Below, piece after piece: positions 27,247-35,034 of a DNA stretch of 35,034 nt. A model generated the notes under the pieces. It was given only the letters and a program-made list of their open reading frames with translations. It made no database searches and was not told the DNA's origin. Position numbers and translations under genes: made by a program. The DNA is taken from NCBI GenBank assembly GCA_018676675.1, contig JABHEG010000242.1, positions 1 through 35,034 on the forward strand, given 5' to 3'. Every line of letters begins with the position of its first letter. Positions within the stretch are counted from its first letter, which is position 1. The DNA comes from Lentisphaerota bacterium (lineage in GTDB: Bacteria; Verrucomicrobiota; Lentisphaeria; Oligosphaerales; JABHEG01).

Positions 27247-27285
27247 AGGAGCCGCGGCTAAGAGGGAATCTCAGCCACGGCTCCT
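27247..27285 (-). terminator. Probable intrinsic terminator of pckG
   Basis: Two 13-base arms (27247-27259 and 27273-27285, one mismatch) around a 13-base loop. On the minus strand the hairpin is followed by a T-rich run (TTTCTTGTGTC). It lies 59 bases past the pckG stop and ahead of the next leftward gene, so it separates the two units. Confidence 0.6.
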
Positions 27286-27343
27286 GAGGAACCTTACCTC
27301 CCCCCAACCTGCACTCAGGCCGGGGTGAAAGACAGAGGACAAA

Positions 27344-29224
27344 CTAGAGGTCGCAAGGAGAAATGTAGTCTCCCTTGGCCGCCCGGAGGGCTTCCAAACG
27401 CTCGCGCTCCGCCTTCATCTCCGCCTTCATGGCCTCTGGAGTGTCCTGAACCTTGGTGGTGTAGATCTCTTCCATGCGACCGATCTTGGCGATCACCTCA
27501 GGGAGGTTCACCGTGAACTGCTGGACGTACTGCTCCATGGTGTAGTCCTCATCGCGGACTTCCTTGAACAGCTTCCTGAGATCCTCGTACTTCGGGATCA
27601 GACCATAGCCGGCGTCGAGAACATCGACTTCGCCGTTGATGCGCAAATCCATCCACTTGATCCACACGCCCTTGTCGAGTTTGCCGTTGAGGAACTTCCC
27701 GTCCTTCTTGAGGAAGTAGTTCGTCCCGAAAACCTTCGGGCGTTTGATGTCCTTCGCGAAGTCGAGGTTGTTCTGGATGTACCGGCCGACGCTCATGGAG
27801 AGGAAGTCCATGTTGGACATCACGTTCCATTTACGGACGCCTTCCTGCCCGATGGTGGCGGAAGTGGTCTCGGATTCGAGAGTCGCGCCCATCATGCAGA
27901 CGCCGTGATCCCAGCTGTACGCCTCACGAACAGGAACGCTGGTGTCGCTGTCGCGTCCGCCGTAGATGATGCCGCCGATGGGGAGGCCCTGCTTGTTGTC
28001 CCAGTCTGGATCCGCGTTCTCAAGGTCGCGCATTTGCACGGTGTACCGGGCGTTCTTGTGGCTCAGAGTTGTCACATTGCCGTCAGGCCCGACCATGCCC
28101 TCAGTCCACTCGTCGGAGGCGTAGTTCGCTCCTGCGACGGGTGTTTCCTCGGACATTCCGAGCCAGTAGGGCTTGCCGTCTTTGACGCAGAGATTCCCGA
28201 AGACGACCTCACCGGGCCTGTGCAGGACGTCCCAGATCACGGGATCGTCGTCCGCGTTCACGTCAGTGATGATGCCGAAGATGCCGGCTTCGACGTTACA
28301 GGCGCGGAATTCGCCGTCGATGACCTTGAAGTAGGCGAGGTCGTCGCCAACGATATTCTCGCCGGGGAGCATGGCGGTCGCAGTCTTGCCGCAAGCGGAG
28401 GGATAGGCGCCGGCCAGATAGGTCTCGCGGCCCTTTGGGCCATTGCAGCGCATGATGAACATGTGCTCGGCCAGCCAACCCTCGCGGTCGGCTTTGCGGA
28501 TGGCCAGGCGCAGGGACAGCTTCTTTAATCCGACCGTGTTACCGGCATACTGCGTGTTGACAGACAGCACCGTGTTGCGGGTATGGTCCATGTAGACGCG
28601 GTTGTCTTCGTAGTTCTTGCTGGTCATGCGCTCATCCACCTCTCCGGTGGCATGGCGGTACCTGAAAAACTCGAAATTGGGGTCGGCCGCGCTCTGGCGT
28701 TTGAACTCCTCGTAACCGCGGCGGTACAGCAGCTCTTCGGAGTGGACAACATAGGCCGAGTCCGTGATCTGCAGGCAGGGAATGGCGAACGCGCTGTCGG
28801 TTGCGCCCAGGCAGAAAAAGCGGACGTACATCAGGCGGCCCTTGTAAGCGCCCCTCTGCATGCCCTCGATCTCGGCCAGACCTTCCTCGCGTTCCACTTG
28901 GTTCAGGTTGGGATCAAGCGTCTCATCCGCGGGGACCAGGTACTTGGTGACGTCCTTCTTACGGGCCTGGTCGAAGTAACCGTCAAAGTGGACCGTGTGA
29001 CCGTTCGTGGCCAGCTGGCTCTCCTCCTGGCCATCGATGGCGCGCATGCGGCAGTAGGAGGCGTCCATATCGCTGTCGTCGCCGACGAATACAGAGTCGG
29101 GCTCGCACAGCTCAATGGCGTAGGCAACAAACTCGTCCACCTGATCATTGTTGATAGCAGCCAACTTCTGTAAGCTGGTCGCGTCCATCTTAGACTCAAA
29201 AAGGGCCTTCTTCGTGGGTTCCAT
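27344..29224 (-). CDS. pckG: Phosphoenolpyruvate carboxykinase, GTP type
   Basis: 626 residues, the usual length of GTP-dependent PEPCK. The P-loop with its reactive cysteine is present (AYPSACGKT, Cys278), with metal-site residues in LKKLSLRLAI and LAEHM, VGDDLAYFK, EAGIFGI, and the substrate region GGIIYGGRDSDTSVPVREAY. The enzyme turns oxaloacetate plus GTP into PEP and CO2 in the cytoplasm, for gluconeogenesis or, in reverse, CO2 fixation in fermenters. Several blocks differ from textbook members (AYPSACGKTATAML where FPSACGKTNLAM is usual), marking a divergent branch. AAAAGGAG lies shortly before ATG 29224. It has its own promoter and terminator, so it is probably monocistronic. Confidence 0.95.
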   Translation of the reverse strand: MEPTKKALFESKMDATSLQKLAAINNDQVDEFVAYAIELCEPDSVFVGDDSDMDASYCRMRAIDGQEESQLATNGHTVHFDGYFDQARKKDVTKYLVPADETLDPNLNQVEREEGLAEIEGMQRGAYKGRLMYVRFFCLGATDSAFAIPCLQITDSAYVVHSEELLYRRGYEEFKRQSAADPNFEFFRYRHATGEVDERMTSKNYEDNRVYMDHTRNTVLSVNTQYAGNTVGLKKLSLRLAIRKADREGWLAEHMFIMRCNGPKGRETYLAGAYPSACGKTATAMLPGENIVGDDLAYFKVIDGEFRACNVEAGIFGIITDVNADDDPVIWDVLHRPGEVVFGNLCVKDGKPYWLGMSEETPVAGANYASDEWTEGMVGPDGNVTTLSHKNARYTVQMRDLENADPDWDNKQGLPIGGIIYGGRDSDTSVPVREAYSWDHGVCMMGATLESETTSATIGQEGVRKWNVMSNMDFLSMSVGRYIQNNLDFAKDIKRPKVFGTNYFLKKDGKFLNGKLDKGVWIKWMDLRINGEVDVLDAGYGLIPKYEDLRKLFKEVRDEDYTMEQYVQQFTVNLPEVIAKIGRMEEIYTTKVQDTPEAMKAEMKAERERLEALRAAKGDYISPCDL

Positions 29225-29336
29225 TCTGTGCTGCTCCTTTTGAACACTCTCTCTGGGGGGAATACCGGTTCTTCCAGGCTGGCCCGGAAGATGAAGATCT
29301 TCGCTGGCTCCTACGCCGTTTCTAGGTTAGCCGAAA

Positions 29337-29365
29337 AATATAACACGCCTCCACCCCTTACGCAA
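29337..29365 (-). promoter_or_regulatory. Sigma70-type promoter for pckG
   Basis: On the minus strand TTGCGT (29365-29360), 17-base spacer, TATATT (29342-29337), a near-consensus -10 at ideal spacing. Transcription would start near 29330, giving a leader of about 105 bases before pckG. The rest of the 237-base gap up to the stop at 29462 shows an A/T-rich inverted repeat at about 29380-29395 (CAAAA...TTTTG). Confidence 0.65.
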
Positions 29366-29461
29366 CGATTTGCCCCCTGCAAAAAGGCTCTTTTGGGCCG
29401 ATCCCATGCTAACCACCAATATGGACGCGTTGCGCATGGTGCCTCCCGGCGTCCCCGCAGA

Positions 29462-32400
29462 TCAGTCAGTTCCGGTGTCACCCTTTTCGTTTCTCTTCCC
29501 AAGCGCCCACACCATGGTGCTGCAAGGCGCCATATCAACGGCGATTTCTTTGGCGTGTGAACACGCGGCCCTCCCGGAGAAAACATCGTATGCATCACTG
29601 ACCTCGGGAAGGCGCAGCACACCCTCGGATGCCTCGTTGCCGGTGTGGAGTGACAGGAAGCCTGCCCCGGCAAAGAAGATCTCGTCTCCTTCCCAATATA
29701 TGTGCACCCCGGCCTCTCGAGCAAGATTGCGGAGTTGGGCAGCATTAAGGAGAGGAACGGCCGCGTATACCGAACGCCAACGACCGTCACGACCACCGAT
29801 ATTCGCACGGGAGCAGTAAGCGATGCGCTCATGCGCAGGCTCTCCGTTCAGCACCCATTGACCAAGAATTTCCGTATCCGCCCCGCACCGTTCCGGATCA
29901 ACGTACAGAACGGGCCACACGTCATTGCCAAAACACTCCCAGGTGGCGCCCGGGGGAAAAGGCAGCGCGGCGAACCTCGCCTCGCTCTCAAGTCCCGCAT
30001 TGAGGGGGTGCTCCGGATCGCACAGCTGGTAGCTTTGAACCGCTCGTTGTTCCAGCGCTCTGACGCCCGGGATCTCAATCAGCGCCGAAACGTTGTCCGC
30101 GTTCGGGCTCCGATCACTGCCGCCCAGCCCCGGAGCCCACAGCCACAGCAACGTGCGCTCTCCCCCCTTGCAGAGGTCAAGCGATGAGCGCTCGGCTGGA
30201 GTCAAATAAAAGGGGTTGAGAAAGACGCAAAGACGGTACTGTTTCAAGAGCCCACGCTCGTGAAGAACGGGAATATCCGCAAGGTTGTAGAAATCGAAGG
30301 GAGTCCCAATCCGTTGCATCGCATTCACGAACGTCAACCTGCTGATCGTGATGTTGACCTGGGCAGTCGGCGCGAAGAGATCCATCCCGGTCAGGGTTTC
30401 CCCATGGTAGAACACCGCGATCTGTGCCTTGGGCCCCCGGTGAGGGACACGCAAGCCGCGTTCATAGATGGTCTTGAGTTGCGTAGCAAGACCCAGGATG
30501 GCTTTGTCGGCAAACCAAGGCCGTGCCTGGGGCCCCGCCTGCCCTTTGGAGAACTCGTACCACCACCACCCGGCGGCGTGCGTCAGAGCCGCAGCAGCAT
30601 CCCGTTTGAAGACCTCAACCGTTTCAGGCCGACTGAACGTCTTGGGCATGTGGTCGGCGAGGAATGTCCGCGAGTCCTGCTCATAGATCCACAGCTTATT
30701 GTGCAGCCTCAAGCTGTCCTGAATGTTGTGTCCCCAGTAGGGGTGACCTGCCCGGCGGGCCGCATTGTATTCACTTGGGCTGACATAAAAATCAAGCCAT
30801 GGCGTTCGACAGGCCTCCGCGACCGCCGTGTGCCCATGGAAACCGGGAATAGACGTGAACATCTGTGGCACGGCATAGCCATAAAAACAGCCGGCAATCA
30901 GGGCCCCGTTGGAGGCCTCCTTGACCGCCCTCCCCCAAGCCGAAAAGCTGTCAATCATCGCTTCAGAGAAGCACTGCAAGTAATCCATTGGTAAGGAGCC
31001 GACACCACGTCTCAGCGGATCTCGAAGCGCCCCGTCAGCCGCCTTTTTCCCGCTCCAGACCAGATGATCGCACAGGACATCTCTGGGCAGCACTGCCGGG
31101 TCAAGGATGTCGTCGAACGTCACCTGCGGCATGCGCCACGCCGCGCGAAGGCGTTCCTCCTCCCCGTACTTGTCGAGCAGGAACGTCCGGAACGTCCTCC
31201 TGGCCGCCATGGAGAAGTCCCCCACGTCCCAGGCCGAGCGATCTTTGGCAGCATAGTCACCTGCTTCGTCGCGGAATATATTTCGTTCATTCCCTCCCCA
31301 GTAGTTTTCTCCCGCACGGCCCGCGAACAGACAGAGCCCGATCACGCGCTTCGAATAGGGACGCGATGCCATGTGTTTGACCAGCCGTTCCAGGCCGTGA
31401 GCCCCGGCGACTCGCCAGGCCCGCGACATGAACGTAGGCCGGACTTGCCCACGATCCGGAACAGCATAGCTCAGGGTGATCACCGGATTCCCCCGCCCCC
31501 CCAACATCTGCTCGGTCGGTTCGGCGAACAACCATTCCGGATGTGGATCCATCGGTAACGCGGGCAGCAACCAAACGTCGGGGTCAACGGCAATTGCAGC
31601 CTCCAGCATCCGGTCGATCTCCGAAAGCCACACCCGGTAGTACTCGTCCTCCTCACCCGGAGCACAGATCGGCCCGCCCTGAATCAGCGGACGGAAGATG
31701 CGTACGCCGGAACCAGCATACTGGCTGTACCGGGAATAACTGCCGTAGCAGGACGACCAGAGAATCGGGGGAACCAAACGATCACCGATAAACAGTGAAG
31801 GCGTTCCAGCCACCGTCCGGACCTCACAGCCCGGAAATGCATTAGACGCCTCCTGAGGTGCAGGACTCTTCCCCCTGGCAACGGGGAGCGAGAGATGAAC
31901 GCCATACGCATCAGCAGACAGGCCCTCGAGATCACAGGTCACCTGAGCGCCTCCTTCCGGGCGTGAAACGAGGAGTGTGACCGGCACCGGGTCCGGAGCA
32001 GCATCCGGGATGCTCAGCTCAAGCTCGACCGGATGTCTCCCCCTCTTCCACTCGCTGGTCTTCAGTTGGTCGGGGTGAAGCGCACGCCCCCAGAGCTCAA
32101 AATCGTGGTTGCGGGACAGCGACGCCTGCCCCAGGCGGACAACGACGGCGTAGTCGCTGGTCAACGCCGCCTCATTCTCCAGGACCATCCTGACGGTGAC
32201 CACATCCCCCGGACGCGGGCGAGGTGGGGTGATTGTCAACTCCAGTAATCGCAACTGGTCTTCGGAGCACACCGTGGGGTACGGAACGTTCCACAGCCAG
32301 TGAAAACGTGTATTCGGCCACGTCTTTGCCACGCAAGGAACCCAGCGGCGATCCCTCAGGTCAGGCTTGCGCCAGTCAGGAACGACGCCCTGATCTTCCT

Positions 32401-33319
32401 GCCCCAGCCATGAGGTGTCCGTCACAATCCGCTCGGAGCTGCCGTCATGGTAACGGATAAGCAGCTCGGCAAGCAACCCCTGACTCCCACACTCGTAGAT
32501 ATCGTCGACCTCGGCTGCGATGACATTCTCACCACTAACGAACCAATCCGATCTCACCCGTCGCACCTGCGCTCTCCGCAACGACCCACCGTAGAGGCTC
32601 GAGTGCCGCAGTCCTGATCGGTTGTTGAGCCAAAAGTTGTTCAGACGATCAAATGCACAGGCGAGCAGCCAGGCCTCCTTTATCCTGGTCGGGTCATCCA
32701 CTGTGAAAGACCGACGGAAGTAGCGCCGCAAAGGCTCGCGGTGAGGAATCACCAGCGACGGTTCACACCATATCCAGCGCGCCTCCCACCGCGGGGCCCA
32801 TTCCCCAGGGACAACGAGTTTGGGCCCGGTGATGCGTAGTTCGGAAACGCCAACACAGGGGCTTGGGCCGCTGTCTACCACCAAGCGCACGGCATCGGTC
32901 CTGAAGCCTGACGGGAGACGATGGGATAGGACTCTGTCCTGGGAGGCGGCCCCATCCCCACTGGCGACGGTCTTCCAGCCATCACCGACCGCGATTTCCA
33001 GGCGATACGCTCCGGGGCGACCGGCTGTCGGCACGTCTTCAGGCAGGAAGGGCACGACATCAACATGAGACACGTCAACCGGCAACGGCCATTCCACCCG
33101 CAACCAGACGGGATAGACACCGGGAGGGCTGAGCCATCCCGTCGTCTCATCCCCGTCACAAGCCTTCCCGGCTGAGAACCGGGCGTTGGGCCATGCCCCC
33201 AGCGCGGAAGGTATCCCCATTCCCCGCGTCAAAGCCAGATTCTCGAGAGTTCCAGCCGCTCTCACGTGAGTCGACAGAACCGCCAACAGGACCGCGACAG
33301 AGAAGAATGAACGCCACAT
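29462..33319 (-). CDS. Large secreted discoidin / rhamnosidase-N / GH42-like protein
   Basis: 1285 residues from ATG 33319, which has GAGG 8 bases upstream and opens directly into a signal peptide (MWRSFFSVAVLLAVLSTHV). The frame is open to 33457, but that stretch lacks signal features. An F5/8-type discoidin domain comes first (about 25-160), then a beta-sandwich like the N-terminal domain of alpha-L-rhamnosidases (about 170-330; IKEAWLLACAFDRLNNFWLN). A GH42/clan-A-like barrel follows (about 520-930), with a possible acid/base Glu in FAGRAGENYWGG (about 670) and WWWYEFSKG (about 920). The C-terminal beta domain (AREAGVHIYWEGDEIFFAGA) is usual in this group. It probably removes galactose or a related sugar from a polysaccharide outside the cell; the activity is not certain. 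Confidence 0.8.
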   Translation of the reverse strand: MWRSFFSVAVLLAVLSTHVRAAGTLENLALTRGMGIPSALGAWPNARFSAGKACDGDETTGWLSPPGVYPVWLRVEWPLPVDVSHVDVVPFLPEDVPTAGRPGAYRLEIAVGDGWKTVASGDGAASQDRVLSHRLPSGFRTDAVRLVVDSGPSPCVGVSELRITGPKLVVPGEWAPRWEARWIWCEPSLVIPHREPLRRYFRRSFTVDDPTRIKEAWLLACAFDRLNNFWLNNRSGLRHSSLYGGSLRRAQVRRVRSDWFVSGENVIAAEVDDIYECGSQGLLAELLIRYHDGSSERIVTDTSWLGQEDQGVVPDWRKPDLRDRRWVPCVAKTWPNTRFHWLWNVPYPTVCSEDQLRLLELTITPPRPRPGDVVTVRMVLENEAALTSDYAVVVRLGQASLSRNHDFELWGRALHPDQLKTSEWKRGRHPVELELSIPDAAPDPVPVTLLVSRPEGGAQVTCDLEGLSADAYGVHLSLPVARGKSPAPQEASNAFPGCEVRTVAGTPSLFIGDRLVPPILWSSCYGSYSRYSQYAGSGVRIFRPLIQGGPICAPGEEDEYYRVWLSEIDRMLEAAIAVDPDVWLLPALPMDPHPEWLFAEPTEQMLGGRGNPVITLSYAVPDRGQVRPTFMSRAWRVAGAHGLERLVKHMASRPYSKRVIGLCLFAGRAGENYWGGNERNIFRDEAGDYAAKDRSAWDVGDFSMAARRTFRTFLLDKYGEEERLRAAWRMPQVTFDDILDPAVLPRDVLCDHLVWSGKKAADGALRDPLRRGVGSLPMDYLQCFSEAMIDSFSAWGRAVKEASNGALIAGCFYGYAVPQMFTSIPGFHGHTAVAEACRTPWLDFYVSPSEYNAARRAGHPYWGHNIQDSLRLHNKLWIYEQDSRTFLADHMPKTFSRPETVEVFKRDAAAALTHAAGWWWYEFSKGQAGPQARPWFADKAILGLATQLKTIYERGLRVPHRGPKAQIAVFYHGETLTGMDLFAPTAQVNITISRLTFVNAMQRIGTPFDFYNLADIPVLHERGLLKQYRLCVFLNPFYLTPAERSSLDLCKGGERTLLWLWAPGLGGSDRSPNADNVSALIEIPGVRALEQRAVQSYQLCDPEHPLNAGLESEARFAALPFPPGATWECFGNDVWPVLYVDPERCGADTEILGQWVLNGEPAHERIAYCSRANIGGRDGRWRSVYAAVPLLNAAQLRNLAREAGVHIYWEGDEIFFAGAGFLSLHTGNEASEGVLRLPEVSDAYDVFSGRAACSHAKEIAVDMAPCSTMVWALGKRNEKGDTGTD

Positions 33320-33491
33320 TGAGTGCACCTCACGGCTACCATTGGACACAGGCGAGCGCAGACAGCGACCGGCTTCATTGCGGGCCCGGCAAAACAGACA
33401 CCAGAGGCCTACGTGACATCCCGGTTGCCGTGCAAGCAAAGATAGAGGCGAACGCACCGTCTACAACAACGCCCCCCTCGGACCAGGAACA

Positions 33492-33519
33492 TTGACAGGA
33501 ATCGAGTGAGCGGTACATT
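33492..33519 (+). promoter_or_regulatory. Possible promoter for the 388-aa gene
   Basis: TTGACA, the -35 consensus (33492-33497), 16-base spacer, then TACATT (33514-33519), a weak -10. It lies about 125 bases before the GTG start. The rest of the divergent gap (33320-33644) shows no strong repeat; for the leftward gene I see only a weak TTGTAG/TATCTT pair on the minus strand. Confidence 0.4.
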
Positions 33520-33644
33520 TTGCAGCGCAGCTTTGGCCCATCGCTTCGACGGCTCAGACGAGGCTCCGAGCGCTTCAGCAGGAAGCCATTCGTCCCGAGC
33601 CCGCCTCCGGGTAACGGTGCAACCAGCCAGCAGGATCTCGCCCT

Positions 33645-34811
33645 GTGGAGCCCCACCTCCAATCCAGTGCTCAAGACGCAATCGAGGCTCTGCAACGACT
33701 TCTGCAAAGCGCTCTGGCGGATACAGGCCACGCCCCCAGCACTGACCCCATCGACCTGTCGAGCGTCGCCCTCACCTGGCATCCCCAACTGAGCGCAGAA
33801 GAACTGGCTGAAACAGCCCAGCGCCTGGCCTCGGAGTGCGCCTCCAGACACCACACTTTCCGGCCGGGACACGTCTACTGCTATGCCTGCCAGGGCGCGA
33901 CATGCGATCACTCCACGCCACCGGCAGCGGGGTGTGTATTCAGCGGCTACGAGTCAACCGGACGACCGCAATGGGAAGAGCTCTTCAACTACTTCCTGCA
34001 AATCGAGGATCCGCGGACCGACCTCCTGTTCGCCGAGCGGCCGGAAATGCTGGCGCGCGTGATTGGGCGACGACGACTGACCGATGAACAACTCACCTCG
34101 TTCGGAAAGAACAGCTTCTCCTACCGAGTCTGGGGACAAGTCGTCGCCGGTTACCTGCACATCAACTCCCTGCGAGCCGCCCTGACTGTGCAACTCGTCG
34201 AGACGAAAGACCACCGAGTCCACCTCCAGACCATCACCGACGAACACGTGCGGGATGCGTTGGCCAACGCCCCACCGAATCGCCGATCGGCCTTCCACCG
34301 AGTCTTCGATGCACTGACCGAAGCCCGGGGCCAGACCTTCTCCCTAAGCAATGCCTGGCAACACGCCAAGACCAGGGAAGCACAGGACAAGATCAGAGCA
34401 AACGGATTCAGCTTGCTTCGCCACCTGGCCCACTCGATCGAACGCAAAGGCCGGCAGCATCACCGCAGGACGGCCCACGCCGAACTGCGCGGCCAACAGC
34501 GCCGCCCGGTCCACAAGGCACATGACGACCTGAAGGGAGCCCCGCTCAGCGACGTCATGCGGGATACCTTTAAGGAGTCAGTTATCGTGCTGGGAAAAGC
34601 TGGGAGATTGCACGCTTTTGCGGACGGAGGAAAGCACATCACCAGCCTCGTTATCCGCGGGGATGAGCTCGAACGACGCAAGAAGCGACGGCGCTACCAG
34701 TCGATGGCACCGGAAGAGGCATCCGCGTTTCGTGACCGAGCAATGGCTTCCCTTCCTCCCCCCGCAGCCGCCCCCGGAGCAGCCAGAGCGCGCCCCGAGC
34801 CGAGAGGCTGA
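33645..34811 (+). CDS. Unknown protein with Cys/His cluster
   Basis: 388 residues from a GTG at 33645. An in-frame stop at 33612 leaves no earlier start, and AGGA lies 9 bases upstream. I do not recognise the family. There is no signal peptide or membrane helix. Residues 79-97 hold a probable metal-binding cluster, Cys79-x2-Cys82-x4-Cys87-x-His89-x7-Cys97, followed by a helix-rich middle (PQWEELFNYFLQIEDPRTDL, then YRVWGQVVAGYL). Around 240-310 the chain is strongly basic. A compact block (ESVIVLGKAGRLHAFADGGK, then HITSLVIRGDELERRKKRRR) precedes a low-complexity tail rich in Pro, Ala and Arg. The basic patches and the Cys/His cluster would fit a nucleic-acid-binding protein, but this is a guess. 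It stands alone, divergent from the secreted hydrolase, with a strong hairpin just downstream. Confidence 0.7.
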   Translation: MEPHLQSSAQDAIEALQRLLQSALADTGHAPSTDPIDLSSVALTWHPQLSAEELAETAQRLASECASRHHTFRPGHVYCYACQGATCDHSTPPAAGCVFSGYESTGRPQWEELFNYFLQIEDPRTDLLFAERPEMLARVIGRRRLTDEQLTSFGKNSFSYRVWGQVVAGYLHINSLRAALTVQLVETKDHRVHLQTITDEHVRDALANAPPNRRSAFHRVFDALTEARGQTFSLSNAWQHAKTREAQDKIRANGFSLLRHLAHSIERKGRQHHRRTAHAELRGQQRRPVHKAHDDLKGAPLSDVMRDTFKESVIVLGKAGRLHAFADGGKHITSLVIRGDELERRKKRRRYQSMAPEEASAFRDRAMASLPPPAAAPGAARARPEPRG

Positions 34812-34881
34812 AGACCACCCGCCGCAACTAGTACCAAGCTGCGTAAGTCAGTGTACGCCCTGACGAGGACGGCTCCGAGAT

Positions 34882-34946
34882 GAGAGGAGCCCCGCCGGGC
34901 AAGAGGTGATGCCGTAGCATCGTCGTTTCCCGGCGGGGCGGCTCTC
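34882..34946. other. Long nested hairpin (structured RNA or terminator)
   Basis: Outer arms GAGAG (34882-34886) and CTCTC (34942-34946) and inner arms of 11 perfect GC pairs (34889-34899 with 34929-34939) enclose a 29-base loop. That loop carries its own perfect small hairpin, GATGC-CGTA-GCATC. Just upstream GGCTCC (34871-34876) can pair with GGAGCC (34886-34891), which would compete with the long stem. It starts 70 bases after the stop of the 388-aa gene. No U-run follows on the plus strand, so it is not a standard terminator. The rest of the 223-base right edge shows no gene. Confidence 0.55.
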
Positions 34947-35034
34947 GCGCGGAACCGACTCGGCGCGAAGCGCTTGCTGCCCTTGTGGTGTGGGCTCACT
35001 CCGCCGCCAGGAAGACATACCCCAGGTGTGCCTG

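Noticed and set aside
33513..33529. Partial resemblance to the element's terminal repeat (TACATTTTG followed by GCGCAG)
   Set aside because: Only nine contiguous bases match and the preceding bases do not; probably chance.
34946..34959. GCGCGGAA-type match to the terminal repeat of the element
   Set aside because: The match is 12 of 14 and is not followed by the TTACATTTTG part; too short to call a second copy.
34694..34999. 101-codon minus-strand frame at the right edge
   Set aside because: It overlaps the low-complexity tail of the 388-aa gene and the hairpin; Ala/Gly/Arg-rich with no motif.

Overview
The window is GC-rich and densely coded, with no tRNA, rRNA or CRISPR array that I can see. 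The gene content suggests a free-living heterotroph of the PVC/Hydrogenedentota kind, with Kiritimatiellota or Verrucomicrobiota the best guess. The reasons are several very large secreted glycoside-hydrolase-like proteins (LamG, F5/8 discoidin, DUF4091/GH123 and GH42-like modules), a full MoxR-Bat aerotolerance-type operon, and a divergent GTP-type PEP carboxykinase. This is an inference from family content; no marker gene is present to fix the taxon.

Layout. (1) 1-616 has no recognisable gene but holds a compact element of about 314 bp (268-581). It has terminal inverted repeats, a probable 3-bp target duplication and extended internal mirror symmetry, so it looks like a MITE or palindromic repeat. 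(2) 617-2074 (+) is a WbaP-type polyprenyl-phosphate sugar transferase that starts exopolysaccharide or O-antigen synthesis. (3) 10023-2100 (-) is a seven-gene operon: MoxR ATPase, DUF58 protein, membrane-anchored TPR/parvulin isomerase, BatD/DUF4381-like lipoprotein, BatA, BatB and the TPR protein BatC. Overlapping stops and starts link MoxR to DUF58, BatA to BatB and BatB to BatC. (4) 10024-10424 is the divergent control region, with a good sigma70-type promoter facing right and inverted repeats facing moxR.

(5) 10425-17302 (+) is a four-gene run: GNAT acetyltransferase, 1128-aa secreted barrel/LamG protein, Cache-HAMP sensor histidine kinase, and phosphate butyryltransferase. (6) 27042-17370 (-) is another four-gene run with tight junctions: a 1628-aa secreted modular protein, an MscS channel, a GH123/DUF4091-like secreted hydrolase and a nitrilase-superfamily amidase. 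It has a hairpin-rich leader. (7) 29224-27344 (-) is pckG, with its own promoter and a hairpin terminator. (8) 33319-29462 (-) is a 1285-aa secreted discoidin/rhamnosidase-N/GH42-like protein. (9) 33645-34811 (+) is a 388-aa protein of unknown function with a Cys/His cluster, followed by a strong nested hairpin at 34882-34946.

Taken together, the window mixes cell-envelope maintenance (Bat complex, MscS, sugar transferase), extracellular glycan attack and central carbon metabolism (PEPCK, Ptb). The items most worth follow-up are the palindromic element, the isomerase inside the Bat operon, the Cys/His orphan protein with its downstream hairpin, and the channel-plus-hydrolase operon.
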